Positions 26,378 through 36,464 are shown, numbered from the stretch's first letter. The stretch is 64,000 bases of DNA from Pseudomonas promysalinigenes (GCF_014269025.2 NZ_CP077094.1:2542001-2606000); one strand, 5' to 3'. The notes: a model not told the origin generated them from the letters alone. Made by a program: numbers and translations.

Positions 26378-26463
26378 ATTGCAGGTGTTGAAGCGAGCGC
26401 AAGCGCGAGCCGGTTTATTGGATTTGACGCCACCACCGCCCCGTGCTCTCCTTATGCCTTGCG

Positions 26464-26660
26464 TCAGGTGCCCCCTTGGGGTGAAACGGGAAATCGGTGC
26501 GTCTCAGGCCCTCGCCAGGGCCAGGCAAACCCGATGCTGCCCCCGCAACGGTAAGCGAGCGAAGCATCAAGACCACTGTGCCAGTGCGTAGTGCATGGGA
26601 AGGTGATGCTTTTCAAGGAGCCATGCTCCTCCTCGCAAGCCCGGAGACCGGCCTGGCGCT
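26464..26660 (+). promoter_or_regulatory. Cobalamin riboswitch upstream of cbtB-cbtA-cobE-cobM
   Basis: The conserved blocks appear in order: CAGGTGCCCCCTTGGGGTG, ACGGGAAATCGGTGC, GATGCTGCCCCCGCAACGGT (B12 box core at ~26534-26553; CAACGGTAA variant), CATGGGAAGGTGATGC, and the 3' block AAGCCCGGAGACCGGCCTGG (26638-26657). About 113 bp separate it from the cbtB start. That interval holds a possible expression-platform hairpin. Confidence 0.95.
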
Positions 26661-26695
26661 CATGAACACCCCGCGGTGGGCGGGCGCTGTCGCAT

Positions 26696-26718
26696 CCCCC
26701 TGGTTGTCTGGCAACCGG
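26696..26718 (+). promoter_or_regulatory. Probable expression-platform hairpin of the second riboswitch
   Basis: Between the riboswitch and cbtB, CCCCTGGTTG and CAACCGGGG can pair around TCTGG. It is placed to act as a terminator or sequestering stem, but the T tract is missing, so control may act on translation or by Rho. Confidence 0.45.
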
Positions 26719-26772
26719 GGCTGCCGCGCTCGTGCCCATTGCACTGACAAAAGCAAAGCAGAGGATCGCATC

Positions 26773-26958
26773 ATGCCAGTCACCAGCGCCAATCACAGCA
26801 TCGCTACACAGGTTTCCCTCAGCCAACGCATGGCCATCGCTATAGGCGCCAGCCTTCTAGGTCTGTGCCTAGTGTATTTTGCCGGCTTCTCGCACATAGA
26901 GGCCGTGCACAACGCCGCACACGACACCCGCCACAGCGCCGCCTTCCCTTGCCACTGA
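26773..26958 (+). CDS. cbtB: Cobalt transporter accessory subunit CbtB
   Basis: A 61-residue protein with one transmembrane helix (~18-40, MAIAIGASLLGLCLVYFAGF) and a C-terminal histidine cluster (HIEAVHNAAHDTRH...CH), typical of CbtB. Together with CbtA it forms a predicted cobalt importer found under B12 riboswitches. The ATG at 26773 is preceded by GAGGAT. The cbtA gene follows after 7 bp. The larger frame that runs upstream crosses the riboswitch and is not coding. Confidence 0.9.
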   Translation: MPVTSANHSIATQVSLSQRMAIAIGASLLGLCLVYFAGFSHIEAVHNAAHDTRHSAAFPCH

Positions 26959-26965
26959 GGCCATC

Positions 26966-27658
26966 ATGATCAAGCGTATCGCCAGCACCGCCGGGTTCAG
27001 CGGCCTGCTCGCAGCCTTGCTGCTGACAGTGCTGCAAAGCTTCTGGGTCGCACCACTGATCCTCCAAGCGGAAACCTATGAAACTGCCGCCCCTAGCGCC
27101 GAGCACCATAGCCATGACGCAGAGGCGAACGCCGGGCACAGCCACAGTGAAGAAGCCTGGTCGCCAGAAGATGGTTGGCAGCGCATCCTCTCCACGACGG
27201 GCGGCAACCTGGTGGTTGCGGTCGGCTTCGCACTGATCCTCGCCGCCCTTTACAGCCTGCGCGAACCAGGCCGCACCAGCACTGGGGCGCTCTGGGGGTT
27301 GGCCGGTTTTGCCGTGTTCTGCCTGGCCCCCACCCTGGGCTTGCCGCCAGAATTACCCGGCACCGCCGCTGCGGATCTGGGTCAGCGCCAGAGCTGGTGG
27401 ATCGGCACGGCCGCCGCCACCGCCACCGGCCTGGCACTGCTGGTATTCGCCCGCCATGGCCTGCTCAAGGCGCTAGGTGCCGTCTTGCTGGTAGTGCCCC
27501 ATGTGATCGGGGCGCCACAGCCCGACGTTCACGAGAGCCTGGCGCCGCAAGCCCTGGAAACCCAGTTCAAGATCGCCTCCTGGCTGACCAACGCAGCGTT
27601 CTGGATAGCGCTGGGTTTACTCAGTGCCTGGCTCTATCGCCGCGCCAGCCACGCTTGA
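26966..27658 (+). CDS. cbtA: Predicted cobalt transporter CbtA
   Basis: A 230-residue inner-membrane protein with about five transmembrane segments. A His/Glu-rich loop (EHHSHDAEANAGHSHSEE, ~45-63) lies after TM1, followed by TMs near 75-93, 104-120, 140-160, 164-180 and 203-222. It matches CbtA, the main subunit of the CbtAB cobalt transporter predicted from riboswitch association. Its stop overlaps the cobE start (TGATG). Transport activity is inferred. Confidence 0.92.
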   Translation: MIKRIASTAGFSGLLAALLLTVLQSFWVAPLILQAETYETAAPSAEHHSHDAEANAGHSHSEEAWSPEDGWQRILSTTGGNLVVAVGFALILAALYSLREPGRTSTGALWGLAGFAVFCLAPTLGLPPELPGTAAADLGQRQSWWIGTAAATATGLALLVFARHGLLKALGAVLLVVPHVIGAPQPDVHESLAPQALETQFKIASWLTNAAFWIALGLLSAWLYRRASHA

Positions 27659-28068
27659 TGAGCACGCACTTACTAATGCCGGCACTTTATGCCGGCATTG
27701 GTTGCCGCCGAGGCTGCCCAGTGCAAGCGCTCGATCAACTGTTGCATGAAGTGCTAGCCCTTCATGGGCTGCAGCCCAAAGCGCTGCGCGGCATTGCCAG
27801 CATCGCCAGTAAAGCCGACGAGCCTGGCCTGCAACAACTCGCCACGCGTTACCACCTGCCACTGGTACTTTTCGAGGCCGACCAGCTGCACGCATTTCAA
27901 GCACAACTCAGTCACCGGTCTGCGGTCGCCTTCGCCCAAACAGGTTGCTGGGGCGTGGCCGAAAGTGCCGCGCTGGCCTTGGCTAGCCTCGGGCACGCAC
28001 ACGCGAACCTGCGTGTTACCCGCCAGGTACTTGGCCCAGCTACCCTGGCGCTGGCCTGCGGGGAATAA
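27658..28068 (+). CDS. cobE: Cobalamin biosynthesis protein CobE (CbiG C-terminal-like)
   Basis: A 136-residue protein of the CobE/CbiG-C family. Visible features are LYAGIGCRRGCP near the start, IASIASKADEPGLQQLA (~47-63) and the C-terminal GVAESAALALA (~98-108). Its role in the aerobic pathway is not fully settled; it may help handle early precorrin intermediates. The ATG overlaps the cbtA stop codon by one base, so translation is coupled. The length is typical. Confidence 0.9.
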   Translation: MSTHLLMPALYAGIGCRRGCPVQALDQLLHEVLALHGLQPKALRGIASIASKADEPGLQQLATRYHLPLVLFEADQLHAFQAQLSHRSAVAFAQTGCWGVAESAALALASLGHAHANLRVTRQVLGPATLALACGE

Positions 28069-28097
28069 TTGTATCTTTCACCCATCAAGGATTTGCC

Positions 28098-28850
28098 ATG
28101 ACGGTCTACTTCATTGGTGCTGGCCCCGGCGACCCGGAACTGATCACGGTCAAAGGCCAGCGTCTGATTCGTCAATGCCCGGTAATCATCTACGCCGGCT
28201 CGTTGGTGCCTGCCGCCGTGCTGCAGGGCCACCAGGCTGAAACAGTCATCAATAGTGCCGAACTGCATTTGGAGCAGATCATCGATGTCATCCGTGCCGC
28301 CCATGCCAAAGGCCTGGATGTAGCCCGTGTGCACAGTGGCGACCCCAGCTTGTATGGAGCCATCGGCGAACAGATCCGCCGCCTACGCGAGCTGGGCATC
28401 GACTACCAGATCATACCGGGCGTCACGGCCACCGCGGCAAGCGCAGCGCTGCTTGGCTGTGAACTTACCCTGCCTGAGGTTTCGCAGACGGTCATCCTGA
28501 CCCGTTACGGCGACAGCTCGCCCATGCCCGAAGGCGAACAACTAGCAGACCTGGCTAGACACGGCAGCACCCTGGTCATCCACCTTGGGGTCAAGAACCT
28601 GCCACGCATCGTCGATGAACTGCTGCCCCACTACGGGCCTGACTGCCCTGTGGCAGTGGTCCATCGAGCCACCTGGCCTGACCAGGACTGGGTACAGGGC
28701 ACCCTGACGGACATTGCAGAACAGGTCGCCAGAAAAGGATTCCGTCGCACTGCACTGATCCTCGTCGGCCACGTACTGGGAGACGCGCCATTTAGCGAAT
28801 CGGCGCTATACCGTGCCAGCCACGCCCACCTGTACAGAGCTGGCGAATAG
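28098..28850 (+). CDS. cobM: Precorrin-4 C11-methyltransferase CobM
   Basis: A 250-residue SAM-dependent methyltransferase that methylates precorrin-4 at C-11 in the aerobic cobalamin pathway. N-terminal VYFIGAGPGDPELITVKGQ, the VHSGDPSLYGAIGEQ motif (~73-87) and the central PGVTATAASAALLGCELTLPEVSQTVILTR (~105-134) are characteristic of CobM/CbiF. The ribosome-binding site AAGGA is at good spacing. It lies 29 bp after cobE in the riboswitch-controlled plus-strand arm. Confidence 0.97.
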   Translation: MTVYFIGAGPGDPELITVKGQRLIRQCPVIIYAGSLVPAAVLQGHQAETVINSAELHLEQIIDVIRAAHAKGLDVARVHSGDPSLYGAIGEQIRRLRELGIDYQIIPGVTATAASAALLGCELTLPEVSQTVILTRYGDSSPMPEGEQLADLARHGSTLVIHLGVKNLPRIVDELLPHYGPDCPVAVVHRATWPDQDWVQGTLTDIAEQVARKGFRRTALILVGHVLGDAPFSESALYRASHAHLYRAGE

Positions 28851-28911
28851 CGTTGCAAGGGCAAAGTCGGTCGGCGCAGACTGCCTGGTGCACCCCACCC
28901 GGAGGATAACC

Positions 28912-29154
28912 ATGCTGGAGCTACGCCCCAACTGCGAGTGCTGTGATGCCGATCTGCCAGGCGATAGCCCCGACGCGCTGATCTGCTCGTTCGAATGTAC
29001 GTTCTGCCTCCCCTGCGCAACCCATCGTTTGCAGGGACGCTGCCCGAACTGCGGCGGCCAGTTGCTGCCCCGCCCGACCAGGGTTGGGGCTGCACTGAAC
29101 AATAACCCCGCCTCGACACAGCGTGTTCTGAAGCCCCACCCAAACTGCGTCTGA
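28912..29154 (+). CDS. DUF1272 cysteine-rich small protein
   Basis: An 80-residue protein of the DUF1272 family. MLELRPNCECCDADLPGDSPDALICSFECTFC, then CPNCGG, forms a zinc-ribbon-like set of CxxC pairs (eight cysteines between residues 8 and 47). It probably binds zinc; the function is unknown. The ATG at 28912 follows GGAGGA. It is 61 bp after cobM and may be in the same transcript, ending at the hairpin 29171-29198. Confidence 0.85.
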   Translation: MLELRPNCECCDADLPGDSPDALICSFECTFCLPCATHRLQGRCPNCGGQLLPRPTRVGAALNNNPASTQRVLKPHPNCV

Positions 29155-29170
29155 TCTGCCCCTGTCATCT

Positions 29171-29198
29171 CAGGCATCACCGCTGCTGGTGGTGCCTG
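29171..29198 (+). terminator. Terminator of the cbtB-cobM-DUF1272 unit
   Basis: CAGGCATCACC (29171-29181) and GGTGGTGCCTG (29188-29198) form an 11-bp stem (one G-U pair) with a 6-nt loop, followed by a moderately T-rich stretch (GGTCTCTTTGT). Confidence 0.65.
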
Positions 29199-29372
29199 GG
29201 ACGGTCTCTTTGTAGGAATTTTCCACAATACCGGCCCGCTTGCTCAACACATCTATACTCGCCATTACCAGCGATCCGGAATGGTCGTATCGTGCTGCGC
29301 AGCAGAAAAAGCCTGCAGAAGACTTCCTGATTGCTTCAGGCAGCCGACCATATTCCGACAGGAGTTAGTGAT

Positions 29373-29987
29373 ATGACTACCGTGCTCATCGTTGATGATC
29401 ATGCCATCGTCCGTTTTTCGTTGCGCATACTGCTCGAACGGGAGCGCTTTCGTATCGTGGGTGAGGTCGACAATGGCAGTGAGGTCGCGCAAAAGGTACG
29501 CGAGTTGCGGCCGGACGTCGTGGTACTGGACATCGGCTTGCCTGGCCTGGATGGCATGGAAGTGATCAAGCGCCTGCAACAACAGGAGCCGGCACCGAAA
29601 ATCATGGTACTGACCGGGCAAGCCACCGACCTTTATGTGCGCCGTTGCCTGGATGCCGGCATTGGCGCATTCGTCACTAAAGGCGAAGACCTAGAGGCTG
29701 TAGTCTTCGCCCTGAAGGCGTTGATAAAGGGTTACTCGACCTTCCCGCAGATGGCGGTCAACAGTAACACCCTTGAAAGTGAACCCGAGCGGCTGAGCAG
29801 CCTGTCCAACCGTGAAATGGAAGTGCTGCGGCGTCTGAGCCGTGGTGAAAACAACAAGAACATCGGCGCCAGCATGAACCTTAGCGCCAAGACCATCAGC
29901 ACTTACCGTGGCCGGATCATGGAAAAACTCAAGACCGAGTCATTGGTAGAAATGGTTGATCTGGCCAAACGCAATCATGTCAGCTGA
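29373..29987 (+). CDS. NarL/BvgA-type response regulator
   Basis: A 204-residue two-domain response regulator. The receiver has the acidic pocket (IVDDHA), phosphoacceptor D53 (VVLDIGLPG) and the conserved K (FVTKGED, ~103). The LuxR-type helix-turn-helix covers ~140-204 (LSNREMEVLRRLSRGENNKNIGASMNLSAKTISTYRGRIMEKL). It resembles BvgA/EvgA regulators paired with unorthodox sensor kinases. Its end overlaps the kinase start by 11 bp, so they are a cognate pair. The targets are unknown. Confidence 0.92.
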   Translation: MTTVLIVDDHAIVRFSLRILLERERFRIVGEVDNGSEVAQKVRELRPDVVVLDIGLPGLDGMEVIKRLQQQEPAPKIMVLTGQATDLYVRRCLDAGIGAFVTKGEDLEAVVFALKALIKGYSTFPQMAVNSNTLESEPERLSSLSNREMEVLRRLSRGENNKNIGASMNLSAKTISTYRGRIMEKLKTESLVEMVDLAKRNHVS

Positions 29988-32900
29988 CTACCCGGGCAGC
30001 ATGAAACGGGCTTTGGGCCACCTGGCCCTCGTCATCACCTTGGCCTGCTGCCCACTTTTGACACTCGCCGAAGGCGAATCACGCCACCTGCTGGCACGCG
30101 CCACCAGCGCCGCACCTCCCCTACAGCTCGATGCAGCCGACCGCCAGTGGTTGCAGGAGCGCGGCGAGCTGTTGCTGGGGAGTTCACGGCCGGATTACCC
30201 GCCCTTCGAAATCAATGTCAGCCTGAATGACTATGAAGGCTTGAGCGCAGACTACGCCGGGCTGATCGCCGAACAACTCGGCGTATCCGTGCGGGTCACG
30301 CGCTACGCCAGCCGCCACGAAGCTATCGCCGCGTTACGCGAAGGTAAGATTGATCTGCTTGGTAGTTCCAACGAGTTCGAGGCGGCAGATGCAAAGCTTG
30401 GGCTCAGCCTGCCCTATGCCGATGATCTGCCGGTAATCGTAACGCGCCATGAAGCGCCCATGATGCACGACAAGGACCTGGCAGGCCTGCGCTTGGCGAT
30501 GGTCGATCACTACCTTCCGGCGCAGAAGGTTCGCCAGTTGTATCCAAAAGCGCAGTTGAGCCTCTACCGCTCGACCCTGGCCGGCCTGGCAGCAGTCGAA
30601 CTCGGTGAGGCAGACGCCTACCTGGGCGATGCCATCAGTACCGACTACCTGATTGGCAAGAGTTACCAGGGCCTGGTGAAGATCGATCACTTTCCCCAGG
30701 TACCGCCGGGTACCTTCGCCTTCGCGTTCGCTAACGAAAACCTGCGTTTGCGCCGATTGGTCGACAGCGCCATGGCCAGGATCACCGAGAGCGAACGACT
30801 GAACATTCTGCACCGCTGGAGCAGCGGCAACACCAGCTTATTGCTGGAGCGTCGCATTTCAGCACTGACGGAAGAAGAACTGGCCTGGATAGCGGGTCAT
30901 CCGACCGTTAGTGTACTGGTCGACACCGCCCTTGCCCCTTTGACCTTCAACGATGCTGGGCAAAAGGTAAACGGCATTACCGTCGACCTACTCAAGCAGA
31001 TCTCATTGCGAACCGGCTTGCAGTTCCAATTCCATGAGCGCAGCACAGTGCAGCAAATGGTCGAAGAAGTGGCAACGGGCAAGGCGCAGATGATAGGCGC
31101 TTTGGGTTACGGCGCAGAGCGCGCGACACAGCTGCGCTACACCCGCCCCTACCTGGTGAGCCCTCGCGTACTGGTAACGCGCAATTCGTCGCCTGCTAAA
31201 CCGCCGGCCAACAACCTCGACGGCAGGCGCATCGCTCTGTTGCATGGCTCGCATCTGCGCAGCGAGGTGATGCAGCGCTTTCCCAAAGCAAAATTGGTCA
31301 TGGTCGATAATTCATTGAGCCTGATGGAAGCGGTGGCCAAAGGCGATGCAGATGTTGCCTACAGCAGTAATATCAACGCCTCGTACTACATCAGCCATGT
31401 CTTCAAGGACCAGTTGCGCATCGCTGGAGTGGTAAGCGACGAGCCCGCCGTCGCTGCCTTCGCCGTAGCCCCTGACCAACCGCAACTTCAGGCCATTCTC
31501 GACAAGGCGCTGTTGAGCATTCCGCCCGAGGAGCTGGATCAACTGATCAACCGCTGGCGAACCGGCACGCTGGTCAGCGATAGCCCGTGGCGCAACTACC
31601 GGACACTGGCGCTGCAGGTATTGGTGCTCTCCGCCCTGTTGCTGGCCGGTGTGGTGTTCTGGAACAGCTATCTGCGCAAACTGATCAACCAGCGTACCGA
31701 GGCGCAACGCGCTTTGCAGACTCAATTGGCCTTTAGCAGCGGCCTGCTGGAGCAACTACGCCAAGCCAAGGACGCCGCCGAACAGGCTAGCCGAACCAAA
31801 AGTGCATTCGTGGCCACCATGAGCCACGAAATTCGCACCCCCATGAATGCGGTAATCGGGCTGCTGGAACTTGCGCTGGAAGACAACCGCTCAGGGCACT
31901 GCGATCCCCAGATCCTCAAGACGGCCCATGACTCTGCCGTTGGCTTGCTCGCGCTGATCGGCGACATTCTGGACATTTCACGCATCGAAACCGGGCACAT
32001 GACCCTGCAGCCAGTGGCAACCGATCTGGCCGACCTGGTGCGCAGCACCGTGCGGGTGTTCGAAGGCAATGCGCGAATGAAAGGCTTGCACTTGCAAAGC
32101 GAACTGCCAGCTGCGCCGCTGTGGGTGCTGGCGGACCCTTTACGGATAAAACAGATCCTCTCCAACCTGCTGAGCAATGCCATCAAGTTCACCGACCGTG
32201 GTGATGTACTGGCCCGTCTGACCTTCAGCGTGCCGACAGATGGCGACACCGCGCAGGTAGCGCTAATGGTGAGCGACACCGGCATCGGTATAGCTGCCCA
32301 GGATCAGGCGCGGTTGTTCAACACGTTCACTCAAGCTTCGGGGCCGCGGGCAAGCCAGGGGGCAGGCTTGGGCTTGGTGATCAGCCGCACCTTGGCCGAG
32401 CTGATGGGCGGCAGTTTGCAGCTGCAAAGCGTGGAAAGCGTGGGCACCCGTGTGGAGGTCCAGTTGCCGCTCGCGCTCATTGCACCACCTGTGCCAACCG
32501 AACAGGACCAGGCCACCGAGCAGTACCAAGGGGGGCCATTGAACGTGCTTGTGGTCGATGATTACCCGGCCAACCTGATGCTGTTGGAAAAGCAGCTCAA
32601 TAGCCTCGGTCATCAGGTGACGCTCGCAGAAAACGGCGAAACAGGGCTGGCGTTGTGGCAAGCGCATACATTTGATCTGGTCATCACTGATTGCAGCATG
32701 CCGGTGATGGACGGCCATGAATTCACTCGAAAGGTACGCCAACTGGAGCAAGTAAGTGGGCAGCCTGCCTGCAGCATTCTCGGGGTGACCGCCAATGCCC
32801 AGGCCGAGGAGCGGCAGCGCTGCCTGGACAGCGGCATGGATGACTGCCTGTTCAAGCCCATCGGGCTGCAGACCCTGAAGGCTCGTTTGGCGCACCTGCG

Positions 32901-33288
32901 CCCTGGCGAAGCAGGCGTTCCAGCCCCGACAAGCGGCTTCAACCTCGACGAACTGCGCCATCTGACCCAAGGTGACCAGCAGCTGACCAAGCGCCTGCTC
33001 GAGCAACTGACCCACAGCGCCCAGCAAGACCTTGCAGCCCTTCAGGCGCTTGCTTGCGACGGCGAGGGCGAGGGCGACGGCCATGCGTTGCGCGCCCTCG
33101 CCCACCGGATAAAAGGGGGCGCCAAAATGCTGCGGGTACGCGGGGTGGTCATGGCGTGCGAGGCAATCGAGCAAGCGCACAATCACGGGCTGCCGACCCA
33201 AGCGTTGGGGCGGCAGCTCGAACTAAGCCTTGAGTCTTTGCTCAAAGAACTGCGTGAGACCCTCAGTGCAATTGCAGCGTCGAGCTGA
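29977..33288 (+). CDS. BvgS/EvgS-like unorthodox hybrid sensor kinase
   Basis: A 1103-residue sensor. N-terminal signal segment, two tandem periplasmic SBP_bac_3 Venus-flytrap domains (~50-275 and ~290-525), TM (~540-558), then a coiled coil leading straight into HisKA (MSHEIRTP, H617). HATPase (N box [16 protein letters not shown]), receiver (VITDCSMP, D905) and Hpt ([11 protein letters not shown]1043) follow. No PAS domain separates TM and HisKA, as in EvgS rather than BvgS. All four phosphorelay residues are intact. The ATG at 29977 overlaps the regulator; ATG 30001 is an alternative that starts directly at the signal peptide. Confidence 0.93.
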   Translation: MSADYPGSMKRALGHLALVITLACCPLLTLAEGESRHLLARATSAAPPLQLDAADRQWLQERGELLLGSSRPDYPPFEINVSLNDYEGLSADYAGLIAEQLGVSVRVTRYASRHEAIAALREGKIDLLGSSNEFEAADAKLGLSLPYADDLPVIVTRHEAPMMHDKDLAGLRLAMVDHYLPAQKVRQLYPKAQLSLYRSTLAGLAAVELGEADAYLGDAISTDYLIGKSYQGLVKIDHFPQVPPGTFAFAFANENLRLRRLVDSAMARITESERLNILHRWSSGNTSLLLERRISALTEEELAWIAGHPTVSVLVDTALAPLTFNDAGQKVNGITVDLLKQISLRTGLQFQFHERSTVQQMVEEVATGKAQMIGALGYGAERATQLRYTRPYLVSPRVLVTRNSSPAKPPANNLDGRRIALLHGSHLRSEVMQRFPKAKLVMVDNSLSLMEAVAKGDADVAYSSNINASYYISHVFKDQLRIAGVVSDEPAVAAFAVAPDQPQLQAILDKALLSIPPEELDQLINRWRTGTLVSDSPWRNYRTLALQVLVLSALLLAGVVFWNSYLRKLINQRTEAQRALQTQLAFSSGLLEQLRQAKDAAEQASRTKSAFVATMSHEIRTPMNAVIGLLELALEDNRSGHCDPQILKTAHDSAVGLLALIGDILDISRIETGHMTLQPVATDLADLVRSTVRVFEGNARMKGLHLQSELPAAPLWVLADPLRIKQILSNLLSNAIKFTDRGDVLARLTFSVPTDGDTAQVALMVSDTGIGIAAQDQARLFNTFTQASGPRASQGAGLGLVISRTLAELMGGSLQLQSVESVGTRVEVQLPLALIAPPVPTEQDQATEQYQGGPLNVLVVDDYPANLMLLEKQLNSLGHQVTLAENGETGLALWQAHTFDLVITDCSMPVMDGHEFTRKVRQLEQVSGQPACSILGVTANAQAEERQRCLDSGMDDCLFKPIGLQTLKARLAHLRPGEAGVPAPTSGFNLDELRHLTQGDQQLTKRLLEQLTHSAQQDLAALQALACDGEGEGDGHALRALAHRIKGGAKMLRVRGVVMACEAIEQAHNHGLPTQALGRQLELSLESLLKELRETLSAIAASS

Positions 33289-34582
33289 TCTGGCTGATGG
33301 CATCCACAACATGGCGCGAGCCCTGCTGGATTTCCATGATCACCGTTCCGGCCTCGTTGGCCAGCGCAACGCCACGATCTGTGCGTGACAAGCTCGATTG
33401 CATGCTGGCCACTGCGGTCAGCGATAAGTCGTGGTTCTGCCTCACCACATCGACGATCTCCAAAGTGGCTTTGCTGGTGCGCGCTGCCAGGCTGCGCACC
33501 TCATCGGCGACCACCGCGAAGCCACGGCCATGCTCACCGGCTCGCGCCGCCTCGATGGCGGCGTTCAACGCCAGCAAATTGGTCTGATCGGCAATGCCGC
33601 GAATCGTCAGCACGATCTGCCCTATCACATCCGACTGTTTGCTCACAGCATCGATACTGCGCGCAGCGTCATTGAGCTCTTGGGAAATCTGCTCGATCAC
33701 CGCTACGGCCTGCTGCACCACCTCGGTGCCTTTGCGTGCACATGCATCGGTCTGCACAGAGCTGGCATGGGCCGCATCGGCGGCGCTTTGTTGGGTGCTG
33801 ACCTGGGCAGTGATGTCGCTGGCAAATTTGACCACTTTGTACAAGCGGCCCTTGTTATCGAAGATTGGGTTGTATGAAGCCTCCAGATAGACCGTCTGCC
33901 CTTGCTTGTTCACCCGCTCGAAGCGATGGGAGTGGTACTCGCCGCGATTGAGCGAGGCCCAGAACTCACGATAGGCACCAGACTCTCGCTCATGGGGCAG
34001 GCAAAACAGGCCGTGGTGGCGGCCCTCGACTTCTTCCAGGCGATAACCCATCGTCTGAAGGAAGTTGGCATTGGCCTTGATCACGCGGCCCTGAGGCGTG
34101 AACTCGACCACCGCCATGGAGCGGCCTATGGCCTTGAGCAGGCTTTCGCTTTCGTGCTCGTCCTTCACACGCTGGCTGATGTCGGCCGCAATCTCGATGA
34201 CGCTGGTGACGTGCTGTTGCTCGTCCAACACCGGCATATAGCTGGCCTCAAGCCAAACTTCACGGCCGGCCTTATCGACCCGTTCGAACGTGCCGCTGAT
34301 GGCCTTGCCCTGAGCCAGCTGCTGCCACAACTGCTGGTACTCGGCGCTTTGGGCGTAGCCGGGGTCACAGAACAGGCGGTGGTGCTTGCCACGCAGTTCG
34401 TCCACGCTGTATCCCAGTGCGTTACAGAAGTGGGTATTGGCATCGACAATGACGCCCTCGGGCGTGAATTCGATCATAGCCATGCAACGGCTTATTGCGG
34501 CCAGCTTCGCCTGGGTATCGGTTAGGGCCTTGCGGGTGCGCTGTATTTCGATAAGGTCAGATTTGCGATGGAAGTCGAACAT
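33263..34582 (-). CDS. bdlA: Soluble PAS-PAS chemoreceptor (BdlA-like)
   Basis: A 439-residue cytoplasmic protein with two PAS domains plus PAC motifs (~30-145 and ~150-265; repeated [16 protein letters not shown] and [16 protein letters not shown]), then a methyl-accepting signalling domain with [37 protein letters not shown]. There is no transmembrane segment or HAMP. This is the architecture of P. aeruginosa BdlA, which controls biofilm dispersion in response to nutrients and c-di-GMP. Orthology is likely but not proven. The 3' end overlaps the convergent sensor kinase gene by 26 bp. Confidence 0.85.
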   Translation of the reverse strand: MFDFHRKSDLIEIQRTRKALTDTQAKLAAISRCMAMIEFTPEGVIVDANTHFCNALGYSVDELRGKHHRLFCDPGYAQSAEYQQLWQQLAQGKAISGTFERVDKAGREVWLEASYMPVLDEQQHVTSVIEIAADISQRVKDEHESESLLKAIGRSMAVVEFTPQGRVIKANANFLQTMGYRLEEVEGRHHGLFCLPHERESGAYREFWASLNRGEYHSHRFERVNKQGQTVYLEASYNPIFDNKGRLYKVVKFASDITAQVSTQQSAADAAHASSVQTDACARKGTEVVQQAVAVIEQISQELNDAARSIDAVSKQSDVIGQIVLTIRGIADQTNLLALNAAIEAARAGEHGRGFAVVADEVRSLAARTSKATLEIVDVVRQNHDLSLTAVASMQSSLSRTDRGVALANEAGTVIMEIQQGSRHVVDAISQISSTLQLH

Positions 34583-34698
34583 GGCGCCAGGGTCCTTTGT
34601 GCGCAGACTTTCTGAGAATAGATCGACATTTTTACCATGCAAGCCACTTGCTACCACCTTGGAATTAGGCCTTTTGCAGTGTCGATTTCCGCTTGCCG

Positions 34699-35718
34699 CT
34701 AGGTACTTTCGCGCACCATCAGTTCAAAGCCCAAGTCCTGCTGTTCAGCTGCCACGCGCTTGCCATCGAGCAGCGCCAGCAAGGCCTGCGCCGCGCCTCG
34801 ACCAACGGCTGCCCTTGGCGTGCGGATGGAGGTCAGGCGCGGCACCATGTGCGCCGAAGCGGGCAGGTCGTTGAACCCAACCATGGCCACCTGGCGAGGT
34901 ACTTCGATGCCTTGACGCAGCGCTTGCAGGACCGCCCCCTGGGCTAGGTCGTCGTTGCAAAAGAAAATGCCATCCACATCCGGGGCTTTGGCCAAAAGCT
35001 GGCTGAACAACTCACTGCCCAGTTCGATGGACGATGGCTGCGGCGCCAGTATCTCAAGCTCAGTGGCCTGCATGCCCGCTTCGGCCAGGGCTTGGCGGAA
35101 ACCTTCGGCGCGCTGCATCACCCGCGGGTCGAGCTGCGCGGCAATGAACGCGAGGCGCCGGCGCCCACGTTCGATCAGGTGCAGCGCTGCCGCACGCCCG
35201 GCCTGTTGCTGTGAAAAGCCGACAGATAAAGCGCCCTGCTCACCCCCGAGCTCCATCATGTGCACACAGGGTACACCGCTGGCCGCGAGCATCTGTCGGG
35301 ATGTATCGCTGCGGTCAAAGCCAGTGAGCAAAATCCCGCAGGGTTGATACGCCAGGTAGTTGCGAATCAGATTTTCTTCTTCATCGAGATCATAGTGGTA
35401 GTTACCAATCAGCACTTCTAACCCGCGCGGCCGCATGACCTCATGGATGGCCTCCAAAGTGTCGATGAACAATTGGTTGGACAATGACGGGATCAACACA
35501 ACGACAGACTGACTGCGCGCCGACGCCAAAGCACGTGCCGCAGGGTTTGCGACGTAGCCCAGCGAGGCAGCGGCGGCCGTGACCTTCAGCACAAGTTCAG
35601 GAGCAACCGTACTAACCCCGCGTAATGCGCGCGAAGCGGTGATAGGAGAAACGCCGGAAAGCCTGGCGACTTCCGCCAACGTAGGACGACCTGTGGTGCG
35701 AGAGCCAATGCGAGTCAT
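34699..35718 (-). CDS. gntR: LacI-family gluconate repressor GntR
   Basis: A 339-residue LacI/GalR-type regulator: helix-turn-helix and hinge ([23 protein letters not shown]...[14 protein letters not shown], ~12-65), then a periplasmic-binding-like effector domain (~70-335). The sequence matches the GntR group, which is induced by gluconate or 6-phosphogluconate. It is divergent from gntK. A 14-bp palindrome lies 46 bp upstream of its start, suggesting autorepression, and two more precede gntK and gntP. Confidence 0.93.
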   Translation of the reverse strand: MTRIGSRTTGRPTLAEVARLSGVSPITASRALRGVSTVAPELVLKVTAAAASLGYVANPAARALASARSQSVVVLIPSLSNQLFIDTLEAIHEVMRPRGLEVLIGNYHYDLDEEENLIRNYLAYQPCGILLTGFDRSDTSRQMLAASGVPCVHMMELGGEQGALSVGFSQQQAGRAAALHLIERGRRRLAFIAAQLDPRVMQRAEGFRQALAEAGMQATELEILAPQPSSIELGSELFSQLLAKAPDVDGIFFCNDDLAQGAVLQALRQGIEVPRQVAMVGFNDLPASAHMVPRLTSIRTPRAAVGRGAAQALLALLDGKRVAAEQQDLGFELMVREST

Positions 35719-35763
35719 GAATGTTGTAATTTTACTACTTGCAGGAATGGGGAACGGCCACTA

Positions 35764-35777
35764 AGGTAGCGCTGTCT
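35764..35777. promoter_or_regulatory. GntR operator 1 (upstream of gntR)
   Basis: AGGTAGCGCTGTCT shares the core TAGCGCTGTCT with the site before gntP and is a near-palindrome centred on AGCGCT. Its position 46 bp from the gntR start suggests autoregulation. Confidence 0.7.
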
Positions 35778-35891
35778 CAGGACGCAGGCAATGTAATCTT
35801 TGGTAGTGGCCAATACAGTGCTCTGCCAAGCGTCCATACTGCGTAAGGACAAGTCCAATAACACTGGGCAGACGGTGCTTTGTTGTCTACA

Positions 35892-35905
35892 AGACAGCGC
35901 TATCT
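35892..35905. promoter_or_regulatory. GntR operator 2 (upstream of gntK)
   Basis: AGACAGCGCTATCT is the best palindrome of the three sites. It lies 20 bp upstream of the gntK ATG, overlapping the expected transcription start or leader. Confidence 0.75.
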
Positions 35906-35924
35906 CGCCCCGCAGGAGGTACTG

Positions 35925-36464
35925 ATGAATTCTTCCCTGTCCGCCATCGTGGTGATGGGCGTGGCTGGCTGTGGCAAAAGCTGCGTCGGCGATGCCATAG
36001 CCAAGCGAAGCGGCGGTCGCCTGATCGAAGGCGACGCGTTTCACCCTGCCGAAAACATCCGCAAGATGAGTGCTGGCATCCCACTGGATGACAATGACCG
36101 CGCAGGTTGGTTGGTGCGTCTTGGCCAGGAGTTGCAAGCGGCGGTCCAGGCTGGTGAGCGACCCATACTCACCTGCTCGGCACTCAAACGCCGCTACCGC
36201 GACACACTGCGTGACGCCATGCCGGAGCTGGTATTCGTGTTCCTCGAACTTACCCCGAGCGAGGCCGAAAAGCGCGTACTTGCACGCCCTGGGCATTTCA
36301 TGCCGGCCAGCCTGATCGACAGCCAGTTCGCCGCATTGGAAGTTCCCCATGGCGAACCGTTGACCCTGACCCTGGATGCCACCCAGCCAATAAACGTGCT
36401 GGCCGAGGCGGTCGACGCGTGGTTAAAGCCCCACGGTGACCGGAACCTGGCGCGCACTGCCTGA
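35925..36464 (+). CDS. gntK: Gluconokinase
   Basis: A 179-residue P-loop kinase that phosphorylates gluconate to 6-phosphogluconate for the Entner-Doudoroff pathway. Walker A is GVAGCGKS (~12-19). EGDAFHPAENIRKMSAGIPLDDNDRAGWL (~36-64) and CSALKRRYRD (~85-94) are GntK hallmarks, as is HFMPASLIDSQFAALE. Preceded by AGGAGG and GntR operator 2. The length is normal. Confidence 0.95.
   Translation: MNSSLSAIVVMGVAGCGKSCVGDAIAKRSGGRLIEGDAFHPAENIRKMSAGIPLDDNDRAGWLVRLGQELQAAVQAGERPILTCSALKRRYRDTLRDAMPELVFVFLELTPSEAEKRVLARPGHFMPASLIDSQFAALEVPHGEPLTLTLDATQPINVLAEAVDAWLKPHGDRNLARTA

Noticed and set aside
26497..26772. Upstream extension of cbtB
   Set aside because: The frame runs through the cobalamin riboswitch and its platform; family members start at the ATG at 26773.
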